NCBI GenBank assembly: GCA_937948985.1
Contig: CALFAK010000039.1
Coordinates: 1 to 40,596 of the forward strand
DNA: 40,596 bases
Direction: 5' to 3'
Source of the DNA: an uncultured Neomegalonema sp.
Lineage (GTDB): Bacteria > Pseudomonadota > Alphaproteobacteria > Rhodobacterales > Rhodobacteraceae
Below, piece by piece: positions 8,171 to 16,859 of this stretch. Numbering within the stretch: position 1 is the stretch's first letter; each line of letters begins with the position of its first letter. Below the pieces are notes generated by a model. It worked only from the letters and a program-made list of their open reading frames with translations, was not told where the DNA came from and did not search any database. A program made the position numbers and the translations under genes.

Positions 8171-8203
8171 GTGACCGCCGGACGGGTTCCGGCGGGCCTG
8201 TTG
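8171..8203 (+). repeat. 33-bp hairpin repeat, copy 1 (REP-like)
   Basis: Thirty-three bases that recur without a mismatch, in reverse complement, at 39913-39945. The core is CCGCCGGA, loop CGGGT, then TCCGGCGG, an eight-base perfect stem. This copy lies between the IS remnant and the 3' end of the rraA-like gene (minus strand), in non-coding sequence. The hairpin form and intergenic location fit a REP-type element. Confidence 0.75.
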
Positions 8204-8259
8204 CTGTGCGCGCTGATCGGGCGGGATTAATATTGTGGAGGTTTCAAGCGGTTGCGGTG

Positions 8260-8955
8260 TCAGACGTATTTGACCTTGTTACCCGCCAGCAATTCGGCGG
8301 TGGATGGCAGGATTTTGAGGCCTCCGGCGATTTCCGCGTCCAGGGTTTTTTCCAGTTCGATGACGGTTTTAAGCCGGGCGGTGACCGTGTCGATTTTCGC
8401 GAACGGGACGACTACGACACCGTCATGGTCGGCGACGATCATGTCACCGCTTTCGACTTGGCGTCCGCCGATTTGGATCGGCAAACCCACGGAACCCGGA
8501 CCGTTGGTGAAGGGGGAGGCGGGGGTCAGGCCCGTGGACCAGCAGGGCAAGCCGACTTCGACGATTCCCGCGTAATCGCGCACGGGGCCGTCGGTGATGA
8601 AACCCGCCGCGCCGTTGTTGCGCAACAGGCCGCAGACGCGATCACCCGCCGCCGCGCAGCCCTGAAAACCGTCGGCGGCGGAAAGGACAATGTCGCCGCT
8701 TCGGATCGATCCGACGGCGGCGATCAGGGCGAGGACATCACCTGCGCCGCTGTTAACGGTGAGGGCGGGTCCGGCGGCGACGCTTTTCAGATCGCGGCTT
8801 TCGCCCAAAGGACGGATGGTGTTGGCGAGAGCGCCCGTGCCGTACATCGCGTCGACGACAAAGCTGGTCGGGATGCCTTGGAAGGCGGCGATTTGTACGG
8901 CGTCGGGACGGCGGATGTTTTGGGCGATGGTCAGGAGAGGCGGTTCTTCGAGCAT
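8260..8955 (-). CDS. RraA / HMG-aldolase family protein
   Basis: A 231-residue member of the RraA-like fold. The substrate and metal region is recognisable: GDIVLSAADGFQGCAAAGDR then GFITDGPVRD, with Arg126 and Asp127 as the usual substrate- and Mg-binding residues. Relatives are either the RNase E inhibitor RraA or class II 4-hydroxy-4-methyl-2-oxoglutarate aldolases, which also decarboxylate oxaloacetate. Length exceeds true RraA (about 160), and the retained Arg/Asp pair favours an aldolase or decarboxylase. The gene starts 12 bp after sbtB with AAGGAA as ribosome site, so it is the third gene of sbtA-sbtB-rraA-like. A CO2-releasing activity next to bicarbonate uptake is a suggestive but unproven link. 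Confidence 0.82.
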   Translation of the reverse strand: MLEEPPLLTIAQNIRRPDAVQIAAFQGIPTSFVVDAMYGTGALANTIRPLGESRDLKSVAAGPALTVNSGAGDVLALIAAVGSIRSGDIVLSAADGFQGCAAAGDRVCGLLRNNGAAGFITDGPVRDYAGIVEVGLPCWSTGLTPASPFTNGPGSVGLPIQIGGRQVESGDMIVADHDGVVVVPFAKIDTVTARLKTVIELEKTLDAEIAGGLKILPSTAELLAGNKVKYV

Positions 8956-8967
8956 GGTGTCATTCCT

Positions 8968-9279
8968 TTAAAAACGCTCAGCGCGCAGCACTTCGCAATC
9001 GCTGACGGTGACGACGCCGATATGGCGTTCGACGACACTGAACGCGCTGTCGAGAAGGGCATCAAGGCGTTCGGGTTTGACGATGCACACGACTTGCACC
9101 ATGCCGCCCGCCATGCCGACTTGACCCTCCGCGCTCCAGGAACCGGAGCGGCCGGAGCCGCCTGTGACGGGCAGGATCGAGTAGCCTGTGACGCCCGCGT
9201 CTTCGAGGGTTTTGCGCAAACGCCGCTCCATCGGGGCTTCGATAATGATGGCGACGCGTTTTGCTTTGTGGGTTTGCAT
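8968..9279 (-). CDS. sbtB: PII-like regulator SbtB
   Basis: A 103-residue PII-fold protein: beta strand KRVAIIIEAPMERRLRKTLE, then GVTGYSILPVTGGSGRSGSW, the T-loop region characteristic of SbtB rather than GlnB, and a C-terminal half VVCIVKPERLDALLDSAF. Its position directly after sbtA (3 bp gap, with its GGAGG ribosome site overlapping the sbtA stop) supports the assignment. Cyanobacterial SbtB binds cAMP/AMP/ADP and controls SbtA. This protein ends CEVLRAERF and lacks the extra C-terminal Cys-Gly-Pro-x-Gly-Cys redox loop of many cyanobacterial SbtB proteins. Confidence 0.82.
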   Translation of the reverse strand: MQTHKAKRVAIIIEAPMERRLRKTLEDAGVTGYSILPVTGGSGRSGSWSAEGQVGMAGGMVQVVCIVKPERLDALLDSAFSVVERHIGVVTVSDCEVLRAERF

Positions 9280-9282
9280 GGG

Positions 9283-10290
9283 TCAACCTCCGGTCAGCAG
9301 GGTCGCAAGGGCGAGGTAAATCGGCAAGCCCAAAGTGAGATTGAAGGGGAACGTCACGCCCAGCGACAGTGTCAGATAAATGCCGGGGTCCGCCTCAGGA
9401 ACAGCCACACGCATCGCGGCAGGGACGGCAATATAGGAGGCGGAGGCCGACAGCACCATCAGCAGAAAGAGCGATCCGGCGGGCAGGCCGATGAGCAGGC
9501 CGAGGGCCGCGCCCGCTGCGGAGCCGATGAGCGGCATCAGGAAACCGAAGCCGAGAAGGCCGAGGGTCAGGACATTGCGACTGCGCCGCAAACCGCGACC
9601 CGCGACAAGGCCCATGTCGAGCAGGAACAGGCACAGCGCGCCCTTGAAGGGGGAGACGAAGAAGGATTCAACATCGGCCATGCCTTCCTTGCCGACGATC
9701 ATCCCGATGGCGAATGCGCCGACCAGCAGCACGATGGAGCCGTTAAGCATGATCTCGCGCCACAGTGTTGCATCCATGCGCGTCTCGGAATCGCCACGAC
9801 TGATGAGCCAGAGGGCGGAGAGGATGGCGGGGGCTTCCATCGCGGCGGCAACCGCAACCATGAAGCCGTCCGAGGCGATGCCCGCGCTCTCCAACACGGA
9901 TGTGCCCGCGACAAAGGTGACGATAGAGATCGAGCCGTAATGTGCCGCGACCGCCGCCGCATTTGTGCGGTCGAGGGCGGTCATGATGCCGAGCAGCTTG
10001 AAGGCGATGAGGGGGAGGGCTGCGGACAGGATGATTCCGGCTATGATCGCCCCGCCAAGGCGCAGATCGACGCCGTGATCGGCGACACTGACCCCGCCTT
10101 TCATGCCGATTGCGAACAGGAGATAGATGGAGAGCGCTTTTGCCGCCGCCTCCGGAAAAACCAGATCGGAGCGGCCCAACGCGGCGCAGACGCCTAAGAC
10201 GAAAGACAAGATCAGGGGTGAAATGAGGTTGGTGGTGGCCAATGAGAGAAAATCGTCCAAGACGGCCTCCATATACTTTATGCCAAACAT
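9283..10290 (-). CDS. sbtA: Sodium-dependent bicarbonate transporter SbtA
   Basis: A 335-residue integral membrane protein with about ten helices in two inverted halves. Segments such as LISPLILSFVLGVCAALGRSD, AAKALSIYLLFAIGMKGG, AAVAAHYGSISIVTF and LSASASYIAVPAAMRVAVPE are hallmarks of the SbtA family of Na+/HCO3- symporters. Two in-frame starts are possible (10290 and 10272); neither has a strong ribosome site. The gene heads the minus-strand operon sbtA-sbtB-rraA-like and is divergent from the carbonic anhydrase gene across about 115 bp, a shared control region. Predicted role: uptake of inorganic carbon. Confidence 0.88.
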   Translation of the reverse strand: MFGIKYMEAVLDDFLSLATTNLISPLILSFVLGVCAALGRSDLVFPEAAAKALSIYLLFAIGMKGGVSVADHGVDLRLGGAIIAGIILSAALPLIAFKLLGIMTALDRTNAAAVAAHYGSISIVTFVAGTSVLESAGIASDGFMVAVAAAMEAPAILSALWLISRGDSETRMDATLWREIMLNGSIVLLVGAFAIGMIVGKEGMADVESFFVSPFKGALCLFLLDMGLVAGRGLRRSRNVLTLGLLGFGFLMPLIGSAAGAALGLLIGLPAGSLFLLMVLSASASYIAVPAAMRVAVPEADPGIYLTLSLGVTFPFNLTLGLPIYLALATLLTGG

Positions 10291-10406
10291 AACGCGGCAA
10301 CAGCATATGTCCCGTGATTTCGCGAGGCTTGCATGGCAGCGCCCGATCTGAAAAGTAAACGCCGCTTCGCATGTTTGTTTGGTGGAGTGTTATGAGGAGC
10401 GATTAT

Positions 10407-11057
10407 ATGGGTGCCGTTACATCCTTTCCCACCCGCCTTCTGGAAGGCTACGCGTCATTCGTGAACGGTGCGCTGCCGCGACAGCAGATGCGGTTTCGCG
10501 ATTTGGCCGAAGAAGGGCAAAAGCCGGAAACGATGATCGTTGCGTGTTGCGATTCCCGTGCGGCACCGGAGATTATCTTTGATACGATTCCCGGCGAGGT
10601 CTTTGTTCTGCGGAATGTCGCCAATCTTGTGCCGCCCTATGAGCCGGACGGCGCGTATCACTCGACTTCATCTGCGCTGGAGTTTGCGGTGCAGGCGCTG
10701 AAGGTGAAGAATATCGTGGTGATGGGCCATGCGCGCTGCGGCGGGATTAATGCGGCGTTGAATCCGTTGGATAAACCGCTGTCGCCGGGGGATTTCATCG
10801 GTAAGTGGATGAGCCTGTTGCGCCCGGCGGGTAAAGTGGTGGCCAGTTATGAACACATGACCGCCGCCGAGCGGAACACCGCACTGGAGCGGATATCGAT
10901 ACGCTATTCGATCGAGAATTTACGGACATTCCCGTGCATCAAAATTCTTGAAGATAAGGGGCGTTTGAATCTGCATGGGGCGTGGTTTGACATCGCTACG
11001 GGAGAATTATGGGTCATGAACCCGGAGACGGGAGATTTTTCGCGACCAACATTATAA
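10407..11057 (+). CDS. Beta-class carbonic anhydrase
   Basis: A 216-residue enzyme that interconverts CO2 and bicarbonate. Zinc ligands are Cys48 (motif CCDSR with the Asp49/Arg51 dyad), His108 and Cys111 (GHARCGG). Conserved RNVANLVPPYEPDG and the alternating helical C-terminus fit the plant-type beta class. Start: ATG 10407 with AGGAG at 10395-10399, in preference to in-frame ATGs at 10371 and 10392. It is divergent from sbtA, so transporter and enzyme may be co-regulated. The reading closes 110 bp before the first small secreted-protein gene. Confidence 0.93.
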   Translation: MGAVTSFPTRLLEGYASFVNGALPRQQMRFRDLAEEGQKPETMIVACCDSRAAPEIIFDTIPGEVFVLRNVANLVPPYEPDGAYHSTSSALEFAVQALKVKNIVVMGHARCGGINAALNPLDKPLSPGDFIGKWMSLLRPAGKVVASYEHMTAAERNTALERISIRYSIENLRTFPCIKILEDKGRLNLHGAWFDIATGELWVMNPETGDFSRPTL

Positions 11058-11168
11058 GGTGTCTTAACGGTTAGTCAGAGGTTTTGCCTTACAGTGTTTG
11101 GTAACGGGTTGCGGCGGTTTGGTCTATTGCAGCGCCCGCAGAAACGTTAATTTCTGAGGATACCTGAC

Positions 11169-11477
11169 ATGAAAATTCTTTTGACTGCCGCTCTGATCAT
11201 CGGTGGCCTGAGTACGACGGCATTTGCGTCCGAAAATTATGAATATGGCTGGATGACCGGGCAAATCGCTGGCACTTCTATTATTGGTGCGAACGTGGTG
11301 CGCAAGCCCGCTTTTCAAGGCGAAAAAGATGAGCAGGTGCAGGCGATGGATAAGGCGAAAACCGCGCTTGAGAAAGATTACTGTCAGGATTCAAACAGCC
11401 AATTCGTCGCTGATCCCGGCCTGATCATGTACGATAAAGGCATCAATGAATGGATCGTTGGCGGCGTTTGTAAATAA
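11169..11477 (+). CDS. Small secreted hypothetical protein, paralogue 1
   Basis: A 102-residue protein with a Sec signal peptide (MKILLTAALIIGGLSTTAFA). The mature part contains GEKDEQVQAMDKAKTALEKD, YCQ, then FVADPGLIMYDKGINEWIVG and a terminal CK. It has two cysteines, likely a disulfide pair. The same order of motifs appears in the next gene, so the two arose by tandem duplication. I recognise no domain. A weak terminator follows. The gene lies between the carbonic anhydrase and nuoG. Confidence 0.75.
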   Translation: MKILLTAALIIGGLSTTAFASENYEYGWMTGQIAGTSIIGANVVRKPAFQGEKDEQVQAMDKAKTALEKDYCQDSNSQFVADPGLIMYDKGINEWIVGGVCK

Positions 11478-11500
11478 AACCACTGCTGATTGATAAGTTG

Positions 11501-11538
11501 AAAGAGGGTATCGCTCGGAAGGTGTTGCTCTCTTTTTT
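11501..11538 (+). terminator. Probable intrinsic terminator after paralogue 1
   Basis: AAAGAG at 11501-11506 can pair with CTCTTT at 11530-11535, and the T-run continues to 11538. The stem is short and the loop is long, so termination may be partial. Confidence 0.4.
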
Positions 11539-11627
11539 GTGTTAGGATTTGTGCGGAACTGTTCGACTTAACCTTTTGTACTTGCTAAGACTTATCCGCA
11601 AGTTCCATATAAAAAGGAAATCGGGCA

Positions 11628-11948
11628 ATGTTTAAAATGATTGCTGTGGCAGGATTGGCGGGTGTTTTGGCGCTTCCGGTCAGTGCGCAGGAGAGCTTCT
11701 CCTATAATGCGAATTCCGCTCAGCTGGCTGACGGTTCGGCACAAGCGGCATTGGTCGTTGCCGAAATTGTGCGCACACCGCCCTTCGTTGGTGAAAAAGA
11801 TGAGCAGGTTCAGGCGATGGATCAAGCCAAGCAAAAGCTGGATCAGGATTATTGCCAGAAAGCAGGCAGCAACTTTGTCGCTGATCCGGGTTTGATCATC
11901 TTCGACAAAGGTGTGGGCATGTGGATGATTGGCGGCGAGTGCAAATAG
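11628..11948 (+). CDS. Small secreted hypothetical protein, paralogue 2
   Basis: A 106-residue protein with signal peptide (MFKMIAVAGLAGVLALPVSA) and the block GEKDEQVQAMDQAKQKLDQD, YCQ, FVADPGLIIFDKGVGMWMIG and terminal CK shared with the gene at 11169. The mature N-termini of the two differ, whereas the second half is strongly conserved, including both cysteines. Start ATG 11628 follows AAAAAGGAAA. A strong terminator lies downstream, so it is not co-transcribed with nuoG. Function unknown; periplasmic location inferred. Confidence 0.75.
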   Translation: MFKMIAVAGLAGVLALPVSAQESFSYNANSAQLADGSAQAALVVAEIVRTPPFVGEKDEQVQAMDQAKQKLDQDYCQKAGSNFVADPGLIIFDKGVGMWMIGGECK

Positions 11949-11973
11949 AATCTGTACCATTTTGAACGTTTGA

Positions 11974-12004
11974 GGGGCATTGCCGCATCGGCAGTGCCCT
12001 TTTT
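11974..12004 (+). terminator. Intrinsic terminator upstream of nuoG
   Basis: Stem 11975-11985 (GGGCATTGCCG type) pairs with 11989-11999 around loop CAT with one wobble, followed by TTTTT at 12000-12004. It isolates nuoG from the secreted-protein genes, so nuoG-N should have its own promoter in about 12005-12131. Confidence 0.8.
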
Positions 12005-12131
12005 CTTGTGCAGTGCGCAACGACGCATCGACCTGAGAGCAATCACTTGCTAAAACGCCCGCGAGTCGCCGGGATGATTTGCGGCCCTGACCGCTGTTGT
12101 CCCGGAAAAAAGCCTGACGGGGTAAGAAGAT

Positions 12132-14159
12132 ATGGCCGATCTGCGCAAACTTGTGATCGATGGCGAAGAGTTCGAGTTCGATCCTGATTTGACGGTTTTA
12201 CAAGCCTGTGAAGAGGCCGGGCGGGAAATTCCGCGCTTTTGTTATCACGAGCGGCTGTCGATTGCCGGTAACTGTCGCATGTGCCTTGTCGAGGCCGTGG
12301 GGGCGCCGAAACCGATGGCGTCCTGCGCGATGCAGGTTAGAGACCTGCGAGGCGGGCGCGATGGTGAGCCGCCGGAAATCCGCACCGACTCCGCTATTGT
12401 TAAGAAGGCGCGGGAAGGGGTGATGGAGTTTTTGCTCATCAACCACCCGCTTGACTGCCCGATTTGCGACCAGGGCGGCGAGTGCGATTTGCAAGATCAG
12501 GCGATGGCCTATGGCGGCGGGATCAGCCGTTTTGTTGAGCCGAAGCGGGCGATGGCTGATATCAATCTCGGGCCGCTGATCAAGACTCACATGACGCGCT
12601 GTATTCAATGTACCCGCTGTGTCCGGTTTGCGACAGAGATTGCCGGCGTGCCGGAGATGGGTTGTACCGGACGGGGTGAGGATGCGGAGATTGTGTCTTA
12701 CCTTGATGCGGCGCTGGGATCGGAATTGCAGGGCAATGTGATTGATCTGTGCCCAGTGGGTGCGCTGACCTCGCGGCCTTATGCGTTCTCGGCGCGGCCC
12801 TGGGAATTGCGAAAGACTGAGACGATTGACGTGATGGACGCGCTCGGCTCGAATATTCGTGTCGATGCGGAGGGCAGCACGGTGCGCCGCGTGATGCCGC
12901 TGAACCATGACGGTGTGAACGAAGAATGGATTTCCGACAAGACGCGCTTTGCTGTTGATGGCCTGTCGCGGCAGCGGCTGGATCAGCCATATGTGCGCGG
13001 GACGGACGGCAAGCTGGCCCCGGCAAGCTGGGATAATGCGTTCGCGGCGATCAAGGATAAAATTGCTGCGGCTGCGCCTGAGAAAGTCATGGCTGTCGCC
13101 GGGGACTTGGTATCCGTTGAGGCGATGTGGGCGTTGAAGGCGCTGATGGGCCAAGTCGGTGGGACGACCGAATGCCGTGTTGACGGTGCGGCTCTGCCTG
13201 TGGGCAATCGCTCCGGCTATGTCGGGACAGCTAAGATTGAAGACATCGACAGCGCCGAGATGATTTTGCTCATCGGCACGAACCCGCGCCTTGAGGCGGC
13301 GGTGCTGAACGCGCGTATTCGGGGCGCTTGGGTTCGCGGAGCGGAGATCGGTTTGATCGGCGAGGCGGCTGATCTGACCTATGATTATGCGCATATGGGA
13401 ACGGATCGCGCGGCGCTGCGCGGGTTGGTCGATAAAGGTGTCAGCGACGAGACGCGGGGCAAGAAAACGCTCGTGATTCTCGGGCAAGGCGCGATCAGTG
13501 GTGCGGATGGTGCGGCGGTTCTGGGAGCGGTGCACGCGTTTTGCGCGGCGTCGAACTCGCAACTGCTGGTCCTGCATACGGCGGCCAGCCGTGTTGGTGG
13601 GATGGATATCGGCTTTACGTCTGAAGGCGGCATGGCTGCGCTGGGCGATGCGCAGGTCGTCTATAATCTGGGCGCGGACGAGGTGGATATGCCTTCCGGT
13701 GCATTTGTTGTGTATCAGGGAAGCCACGGGGATCGCGGTGCGCATGGGGCTGATGTGATCCTGCCGGGAGCGACCTATACCGAGCAATCGGGGCTTTATG
13801 TGAATACCGAGGGGCGGGCGCAGATGGCGCATCGCGCAGCATTCCCTCCCGGTGAGGCCAAGGAAGATTGGGCCATTATCCGCGCGCTGTCCGAACGCCT
13901 TGGCGAGCCGCTTGGGTTCGATACGATTGAACAGGTTCGCGCGCAGGTGTTTGAAGCCGTGCCGCATCTGGGCCGCCTTGGCACGGTCGAGGTTGCTGAT
14001 CTGACGGTCGTGAAAGAAGGCAGTCTTGGGAGCGGCGATTTTGAGTCGCCCGTCGGGGATTTCTATCTGACCAATCCGATTGCCCGTGCGAGTGAGACAA
14101 TGGCGGCGTGTTCAAAGCTGTCGCAAGAGCGCGCCGGACATGCGCTGGCGGCGGAGTAG
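12132..14159 (+). CDS. nuoG: NADH-quinone oxidoreductase subunit G
   Basis: A 675-residue peripheral-arm subunit of complex I. The N-terminal ferredoxin domain holds the [2Fe-2S] cysteines in [15 protein letters not shown] and SCAMQ. The His-Cys cluster region is around [20 protein letters not shown], and CIQCTRC with the later CPVG carries the next [4Fe-4S] site. The remainder is the molybdopterin-oxidoreductase-like domain, without cofactor function in complex I. It passes electrons through N1b, N4 and N5 toward NuoI. Length fits alphaproteobacterial NuoG. A terminator lies upstream and nuoA-F are absent from the window, so this begins the distal complex I operon. Confidence 0.97.
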   Translation: MADLRKLVIDGEEFEFDPDLTVLQACEEAGREIPRFCYHERLSIAGNCRMCLVEAVGAPKPMASCAMQVRDLRGGRDGEPPEIRTDSAIVKKAREGVMEFLLINHPLDCPICDQGGECDLQDQAMAYGGGISRFVEPKRAMADINLGPLIKTHMTRCIQCTRCVRFATEIAGVPEMGCTGRGEDAEIVSYLDAALGSELQGNVIDLCPVGALTSRPYAFSARPWELRKTETIDVMDALGSNIRVDAEGSTVRRVMPLNHDGVNEEWISDKTRFAVDGLSRQRLDQPYVRGTDGKLAPASWDNAFAAIKDKIAAAAPEKVMAVAGDLVSVEAMWALKALMGQVGGTTECRVDGAALPVGNRSGYVGTAKIEDIDSAEMILLIGTNPRLEAAVLNARIRGAWVRGAEIGLIGEAADLTYDYAHMGTDRAALRGLVDKGVSDETRGKKTLVILGQGAISGADGAAVLGAVHAFCAASNSQLLVLHTAASRVGGMDIGFTSEGGMAALGDAQVVYNLGADEVDMPSGAFVVYQGSHGDRGAHGADVILPGATYTEQSGLYVNTEGRAQMAHRAAFPPGEAKEDWAIIRALSERLGEPLGFDTIEQVRAQVFEAVPHLGRLGTVEVADLTVVKEGSLGSGDFESPVGDFYLTNPIARASETMAACSKLSQERAGHALAAE

Positions 14160-14277
14160 AGCGCATGTATCTTTATCCGCGTAAGTCAGCGAAATTTTTC
14201 TATGGTGCTGTACCGCGAACAGTCTTAGACAGTGCCGCAACACGGCTACCGCAGCGCAGCGAAACGGGAATGCCCGC

Positions 14278-15372
14278 ATGAGTGACGGTTTTTGGATATT
14301 TCTGACCATTCTTGGCCAATGTTTGTTGGTGGTCGTGGCCGTGCTGATCTCGCTGGCTTTCCTGCTTTATATGGACCGCAAAGTTTGTGCGGCTGTGCAG
14401 TTGCGCCGTGGGCCGAACGTGGTTGGGCCATTCGGGTTGTTGCAATCCTTCGCGGACTTTTTGAAATTTGTGGCCAAAGAGATCGTTATTCCGGCGGGTG
14501 CGGACCGTGTGGTCTTTATCCTCGCGCCGCTGATGACCTTTGTGCTGGCCACGATTGCCTGGGTGGCGGTTCCTTTTGCGGACGGTTGGGTGATTTCAGA
14601 CCTGAATGTCGGGATCCTGTACCTGTTCGCGATTTCGAGTCTTGGCGTCTATGGCGTGATTATGGGCGGGTGGGCCGCAAACTCGAAATATCCGTTCCTT
14701 GGCGGGTTGCGCTCGGCGGCGCAGATGGTGTCTTACGAGGTGTCCATCGGGTTCGTGATCGTATGCGTGTTGCTGATGGTCGGTTCGCTGAACCTTAGTG
14801 ATATTGTTCGCGCGCAAGACGGGTATGGCGTGTTCAGCTGGTTCTTTATCAAGCAGCCTGTGATGTTCATCGTGTTCTTCATCTCTGCACTGGCCGAGAC
14901 CAACCGTCCGCCGTTTGACCTGCCGGAGGCCGAATCCGAGTTGGTTGCGGGTTATCAGGTTGAGTATTCCTCGACGCCGTATCTGCTGTTCATGATCGGC
15001 GAGTACATGAACATTGTGATGATGTGCGCCTTGACCACGATCCTGTTCTTCGGCGGCTGGCTGTCGCCGTTCGGGGTCGGGCACGGGCTGTTCTGGTTCG
15101 TGCTGAAAGTGGTGTTTTTCTTCTTCATGTTCTCGATGGTCAAAGCGATTGTGCCACGTTACCGCTACGATCAGCTGATGCGTTTGGGCTGGAAGTGCTT
15201 TTTGCCACTGTCACTTGCGTTTGTGATTATCACTGCGGGTGCGATGAAGCTGACCGGGGCGCAGCCTTGGACCTATACCGAAGCGGCGCATGAGATCGGG
15301 CGGGGCATTGGTCCTGATCCACGGATCGAAACGCCCGCTGAACCGACCACAACATTGGCGCAGGAGTCCTGA
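14278..15372 (+). CDS. nuoH: NADH-quinone oxidoreductase subunit H
   Basis: A 364-residue membrane subunit with eight or more helices that forms much of the quinone-binding chamber. Conserved ERK-like segment [31 protein letters not shown], and the acidic loop [20 protein letters not shown] are diagnostic. The start is ATG 14278, about 120 bp after nuoG. That is the largest gap in the operon and holds no gene I can support. The C-terminal tail ([16 protein letters not shown]) is hydrophilic. nuoI starts immediately after the stop. Confidence 0.97.
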   Translation: MSDGFWIFLTILGQCLLVVVAVLISLAFLLYMDRKVCAAVQLRRGPNVVGPFGLLQSFADFLKFVAKEIVIPAGADRVVFILAPLMTFVLATIAWVAVPFADGWVISDLNVGILYLFAISSLGVYGVIMGGWAANSKYPFLGGLRSAAQMVSYEVSIGFVIVCVLLMVGSLNLSDIVRAQDGYGVFSWFFIKQPVMFIVFFISALAETNRPPFDLPEAESELVAGYQVEYSSTPYLLFMIGEYMNIVMMCALTTILFFGGWLSPFGVGHGLFWFVLKVVFFFFMFSMVKAIVPRYRYDQLMRLGWKCFLPLSLAFVIITAGAMKLTGAQPWTYTEAAHEIGRGIGPDPRIETPAEPTTTLAQES

Positions 15373-15373
15373 T

Positions 15374-15865
15374 ATGGCAGTCGATTGGGCACGGGCCGGA
15401 TGGTATTTCGCGATGATGGATTTCGTCGGCGGCTTTAAGGTCGGGATGAAATACTTCTTCAAGCCGAAAGCGACGATCAACTATCCGTTCGAGAAAGGGC
15501 CGCTCAGCCCGCGTTTCCGGGGCGAGCACGCTCTGCGGCGCTATCCGAACGGCGAAGAGCGCTGCATCGCGTGCAAACTGTGCGAGGCGATCTGTCCGGC
15601 GCAGGCGATTCATATTGATGCCGAGCCGCGCGAAGACGGCTCGCGCCGAACGACGCGCTATGACATCGACATGACCAAGTGCATCTACTGCGGATTTTGT
15701 CAGGAAGCCTGCCCTGTTGATGCGATTGTCGAGGGTCCGAATTTCGAGTTTGCGACCGAAACCCGTGAGGAGTTGTTCTACAACAAGGACAAGCTGCTCG
15801 AAAACGGTGAGCGGTGGGAGCGCGAGATCGCGCGCAATCTTGAACTCGACGCGGCGTATCGGTGA
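15374..15865 (+). CDS. nuoI: NADH-quinone oxidoreductase subunit I
   Basis: A 163-residue ferredoxin-like subunit with two [4Fe-4S] motifs: [16 protein letters not shown] and [16 protein letters not shown] (clusters N6a and N6b) that hand electrons to N2 in NuoB. Start ATG 15374 is one base after the nuoH stop, with AGGAG inside the end of nuoH; the in-frame upstream extension overlaps nuoH and is not credible. C-terminal [15 protein letters not shown] is typical. Confidence 0.97.
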   Translation: MAVDWARAGWYFAMMDFVGGFKVGMKYFFKPKATINYPFEKGPLSPRFRGEHALRRYPNGEERCIACKLCEAICPAQAIHIDAEPREDGSRRTTRYDIDMTKCIYCGFCQEACPVDAIVEGPNFEFATETREELFYNKDKLLENGERWEREIARNLELDAAYR

Positions 15866-15932
15866 TGGGCGCGCTGTCCATGAAGACCCTGCATCTGGTG
15901 CGGGGCAGGTTAAACTCTGGAGGACTCGGCGT

Positions 15933-16529
15933 ATGATCCAAGCCCTTGCTTTTTATATGTTTGCCATTACCGCCGTGATTGCGGGAACGCTGGTGGTGTT
16001 TGCGCGCAACCCTGTTCACTCGGTGCTGTGGCTGATCCTGTCATTCTTTGCGACGGCGGGGCTGTTCGTGCTGATGGGGGCCGAGTTCCTCGCCATGCTG
16101 CTGATGATTATCTATGTCGGCGCGGTCGCGGTACTGTTCCTGTTCGTTGTGATGATGCTGGATGTGGATTTTGCGGAGTTGCGCGGGCGTGTGGCGCAAT
16201 ACCTGCCGCTGGGGCTGGCCATCGGGGTGATCCTGATCATCCAGCTGAGTATCGGCTTTGCCGCATGGTCCGAAGGGCCGACGGTCGGGCCTGTGGCGGC
16301 GGCGGATAATACCACCAACGCGCATGAGTTGGGCGCGGTGGTCTACACCAAATATGTCTACGCCTTTCAGGCATCGGGCCTGATCCTGCTGGTGGCGATG
16401 ATCGGTGCGATTGTCCTGACCCTGCGCACCCGTGACGGTGTGAAGAAGCAGGATGTGCTGGCGCAGATGTACCGCGACCCGAAAACCGCCGTTGAGCTTA
16501 AAGATGTGAGGCCCGGTCAAAGTTTGTGA
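15933..16529 (+). CDS. nuoJ: NADH-quinone oxidoreductase subunit J
   Basis: A 198-residue membrane subunit with about five helices: [60 protein letters not shown] (with the conserved pi-bulge helix region) and [10 protein letters not shown]. Start ATG 15933 is preceded by GGAGG at 15919-15923. The frame extends upstream through nuoI but without protein-like content. It takes part in coupling quinone chemistry to proton pumping. Confidence 0.95.
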   Translation: MIQALAFYMFAITAVIAGTLVVFARNPVHSVLWLILSFFATAGLFVLMGAEFLAMLLMIIYVGAVAVLFLFVVMMLDVDFAELRGRVAQYLPLGLAIGVILIIQLSIGFAAWSEGPTVGPVAAADNTTNAHELGAVVYTKYVYAFQASGLILLVAMIGAIVLTLRTRDGVKKQDVLAQMYRDPKTAVELKDVRPGQSL

Positions 16530-16547
16530 TCGGGTAGCGAGGGAATT

Positions 16548-16856
16548 ATGGAAATCGGATTGACGCATTACCTCACGGTCGCGAGTATTTTGTTCGTGAT
16601 CGGCATCTTTGGTATTTTTCTCAACCGCAAAAACGTCATCATTATTTTGATGTCGATTGAGTTGATGCTGTTGGCGGTGAATATCAATTTCGTTGCGTTT
16701 TCAACGCATCTCAATGATCTGGGCGGGCAGGTGTTCACGATGTTCGTGCTGACCGTTGCTGCCGCCGAGGCCGCGATTGGCCTCGCTATCCTCGTTTGCT
16801 TCCATCGGAATCGTGGCACGATCGCGGTTGAAGATGTCGCGATGATGAAGGGCTGA
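16548..16856 (+). CDS. nuoK: NADH-quinone oxidoreductase subunit K
   Basis: A 102-residue three-helix antiporter-like (MrpC) subunit. Conserved glutamates sit in helix 2 ([20 protein letters not shown]) and helix 3 ([16 protein letters not shown]), both needed for proton translocation. Start ATG 16548, 18 bp after nuoJ, with AGCGAGGG upstream. nuoL follows after 3 bp. Confidence 0.97.
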   Translation: MEIGLTHYLTVASILFVIGIFGIFLNRKNVIIILMSIELMLLAVNINFVAFSTHLNDLGGQVFTMFVLTVAAAEAAIGLAILVCFHRNRGTIAVEDVAMMKG

Positions 16857-16859
16857 CGC

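Noticed and set aside
8146..10197. Plus-strand open frame of 683 codons across the carbon locus
   Set aside because: It is antisense to rraA-like, sbtB and sbtA, which have clear family motifs. Its translation is Asp/Gly/Arg-rich with no domain, typical of antisense of GC-rich genes.
11169..11948. The two secreted proteins as DUF5333, a family often found before nuoG in Rhodobacterales
   Set aside because: Sizes and position are suggestive, but the sequence motifs I remember for that family do not appear.
12198..13967. Minus-strand open frame of 589 codons under nuoG
   Set aside because: Shadow of nuoG; rich in Arg and His with no recognisable motif or ribosome site.
14160..14277. Small gene between nuoG and nuoH
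   Set aside because: About 118 bp with a short ATG-started frame but no ribosome site or protein-like sequence; treated as spacer.
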